A DNA stretch of 21,793 nt. Source: Candidatus Agrococcus pullicola (GTDB lineage Bacteria; Actinomycetota; Actinomycetes; Actinomycetales; Microbacteriaceae). Numbering within the stretch: position 1 is the first letter of the stretch; each line of letters opens with the position of its first letter. A program made the position numbers and the translations under genes. Positions 20,779 to 21,793 of this stretch are shown here, piece after piece. The notes beneath the pieces are model-generated. The model was given only the letters and a program-made list of their open reading frames with translations, was not told the DNA's origin and ran no database searches. The DNA is taken from NCBI GenBank assembly GCA_019115685.1, contig DXDC01000031.1:1-21793 (forward strand). Reading direction: 5' to 3'.

Positions 20779-21793
20779 TCACCGTCCGGCGTACACGGCC
20801 TCGATCGCCCCCGCGATAGCGGCGAGGTCGGAGACCGCTGCCATTTCCCTTGCCGAGTGCATGCTCAGCAGCGGGACTCCCACATCCACCGTCCGGATGC
20901 CCAGCCGAGTCGCTGTGAGCGGCCCGATCGTGGAGCCGCACGGCACATCGTTGTTGGAGACGAAGGCCTGCGCCCGCGATCCGGCAGCTTCGCAGGCGGA
21001 ATTCCAGAGTGCCGCGCCGGCGGCATCGGATGCGTATCGCTGGTTCGCGTTCACCTTCAGCAGCGGACCCTGCCCGAGTACCGGATGGTGCGCAGGGTCG
21101 TGGTGGCCGACGTAGTTCGGGTGCACTGCGTGGCCGGCGTCGCTCGAGACGCACCACGATCTGCGCAACATGCGGAGCCTCGCATCCTCGTCGTTCCCCA
21201 GAGCGCGGCCCGTTCGCGTGAGCACATCGGCCAGGATGGGGCCGGAAGCTCCGCTGACGGTCTCGCTGCCGACCTCTTCGTGATCGAACGCGGCAAGCAC
21301 CAGTACGTCTCGCCCCGCATAGCCCTCCGACGTTGCCCGCAGGAGCGCAGCCAGTGAGGCGTGCACGCTCGTGAGGTTGTCCATGCGCGAGCTGGCGATG
21401 AACTCATCGTTTGCGCCGAACAGCGCTCCGCGATGCGCGTCGAACGCGTAGACATCGTGTCCGGCGATGTCCTCCGCTGCGATTCCCGCAGACTCCGCGA
21501 GCGCACCGAGCAGCCCCGGCCCGCCGGACGACGTGGTCGAAAGAACCGGGGCGGTATGCGCTTGTTTTCCGAGCTTCAGCCCTTCTTCGTTCGCCGCCCT
21601 GTTCAGGTGGATCGCAAGCTGCGGGATGCGCGCAATCGGGCCCGTGCTCACGAGGTGCTCGTGACCGGTGCGATCGACGACCCGCCCCGCGAACCCGAGC
21701 TCACGATCCGTCCAGGACCCGATCAGCGGACCACCGTACACCTCGACCGCGGCTTGCTCGTATCCCACGGCACTCGTCTGAACGGTCGGCTTG
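20779..21793 (-). CDS. M18 family aminopeptidase (partial, N-terminus missing)
   Basis: This is the last 337 residues of an M18 (aspartyl-type) metallo-aminopeptidase; the frame stays open to the right edge, and the family length of about 420-435 residues implies that about 90-95 residues with the first metal ligand His are outside. The visible part begins KPTVQTSAVGYEQ and VEVYGGPLIGSW, which match the middle of the family. Metal-binding and catalytic stretches are SSRMDNLTS (Asp, about 21376-21402), AFDHEEVGS (Glu-Glu, about 21261-21290), DAGHAVHPNY (about 21115-21145) and LLSMHSARE near the end (His). A GTG at 21768 is in frame but is not the true start, because homologous sequence precedes it. 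The enzyme removes N-terminal acidic or neutral residues from peptides in the cytoplasm. Confidence 0.92.
   Translation of the reverse strand, partial: KPTVQTSAVGYEQAAVEVYGGPLIGSWTDRELGFAGRVVDRTGHEHLVSTGPIARIPQLAIHLNRAANEEGLKLGKQAHTAPVLSTTSSGGPGLLGALAESAGIAAEDIAGHDVYAFDAHRGALFGANDEFIASSRMDNLTSVHASLAALLRATSEGYAGRDVLVLAAFDHEEVGSETVSGASGPILADVLTRTGRALGNDEDARLRMLRRSWCVSSDAGHAVHPNYVGHHDPAHHPVLGQGPLLKVNANQRYASDAAGAALWNSACEAAGSRAQAFVSNNDVPCGSTIGPLTATRLGIRTVDVGVPLLSMHSAREMAAVSDLAAIAGAIEAVYAGR

Noticed and set aside
1..21793. tRNA genes, CRISPR arrays, integrases or insertion sequences
   Set aside because: I looked for tRNA-like ends, regularly spaced repeats and transposase or integrase motifs and saw none.

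Overview
The window is high-GC, densely packed bacterial DNA with many 1-4 nt gene overlaps, GTG starts and short intergenic gaps. Its gene set (six-subunit Mrp antiporter with an A-B fusion, SbcCD, glutaminase-STAS, branched-chain amino acid dehydrogenase, DUF3995 and TIGR02206 membrane proteins) fits an actinobacterium, most likely order Micrococcales and perhaps Microbacteriaceae. That placement is an inference from gene content and protein style, not from a marker gene. The region reads as chromosomal. I see no tRNA, rRNA, CRISPR array, phage gene or intact insertion sequence.

Region 1 (1-6002, minus strand) is an mnh/mrp cation:proton antiporter operon in the order A(B)-C-D-E-F-G. Subunit B is fused to the C-terminus of A, C carries a long acidic tail, and G runs off the left edge. 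All junctions overlap by 1-4 nt, so the subunits are probably translationally coupled. The complex would use the proton motive force to expel Na+ and keep cytoplasmic pH.

Region 2 (6160-10286, plus strand) is sbcD-sbcC, the nuclease-ATPase pair that processes DNA hairpins and blocked ends. Region 3 (10295-13127) holds a class I polyphosphate kinase 2 (minus), a Leu/Val/Phe-type amino acid dehydrogenase (plus) and an atypical SDR NAD(P)-binding protein (minus). Region 4 (13180-15282, minus) is a SNF2-family helicase with motifs like those of SMARCAL1-type enzymes.

Region 5 (15534-16766) looks decayed. A luciferase-like flavin monooxygenase is broken by a one-base deletion near 15802. Directly behind it, on the other strand, lies the C-terminal end of a GNAT acetyltransferase that is itself frameshifted. 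Region 6 (16767-18655) carries a DUF3995 membrane protein, an ASCH/DUF984 protein and a TIGR02206 (YwaF-like) membrane protein. Region 7 (18665-21793) carries a glutaminase with a C-terminal STAS domain, a PepSY lipoprotein and the C-terminal part of an M18 aminopeptidase that leaves the window at the right edge.

Two pieces of non-coding structure stand out. Five monocistronic or operon-leading genes (sbcD, the SDR, ASCH, TIGR02206 and glutaminase genes) have a TANNNT box exactly six bases before the start codon and no usable Shine-Dalgarno site, which points to leaderless mRNAs. The other starts checked mostly have clear Shine-Dalgarno sites. In addition, a 70-bp nested inverted repeat (15-bp arms enclosing a 6-bp hairpin) sits between the convergent glutaminase and PepSY genes and resembles a REP-type element or bidirectional terminator. 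I did not find a clearly new multi-gene system; the most promising leads are these non-coding elements and the decayed locus.
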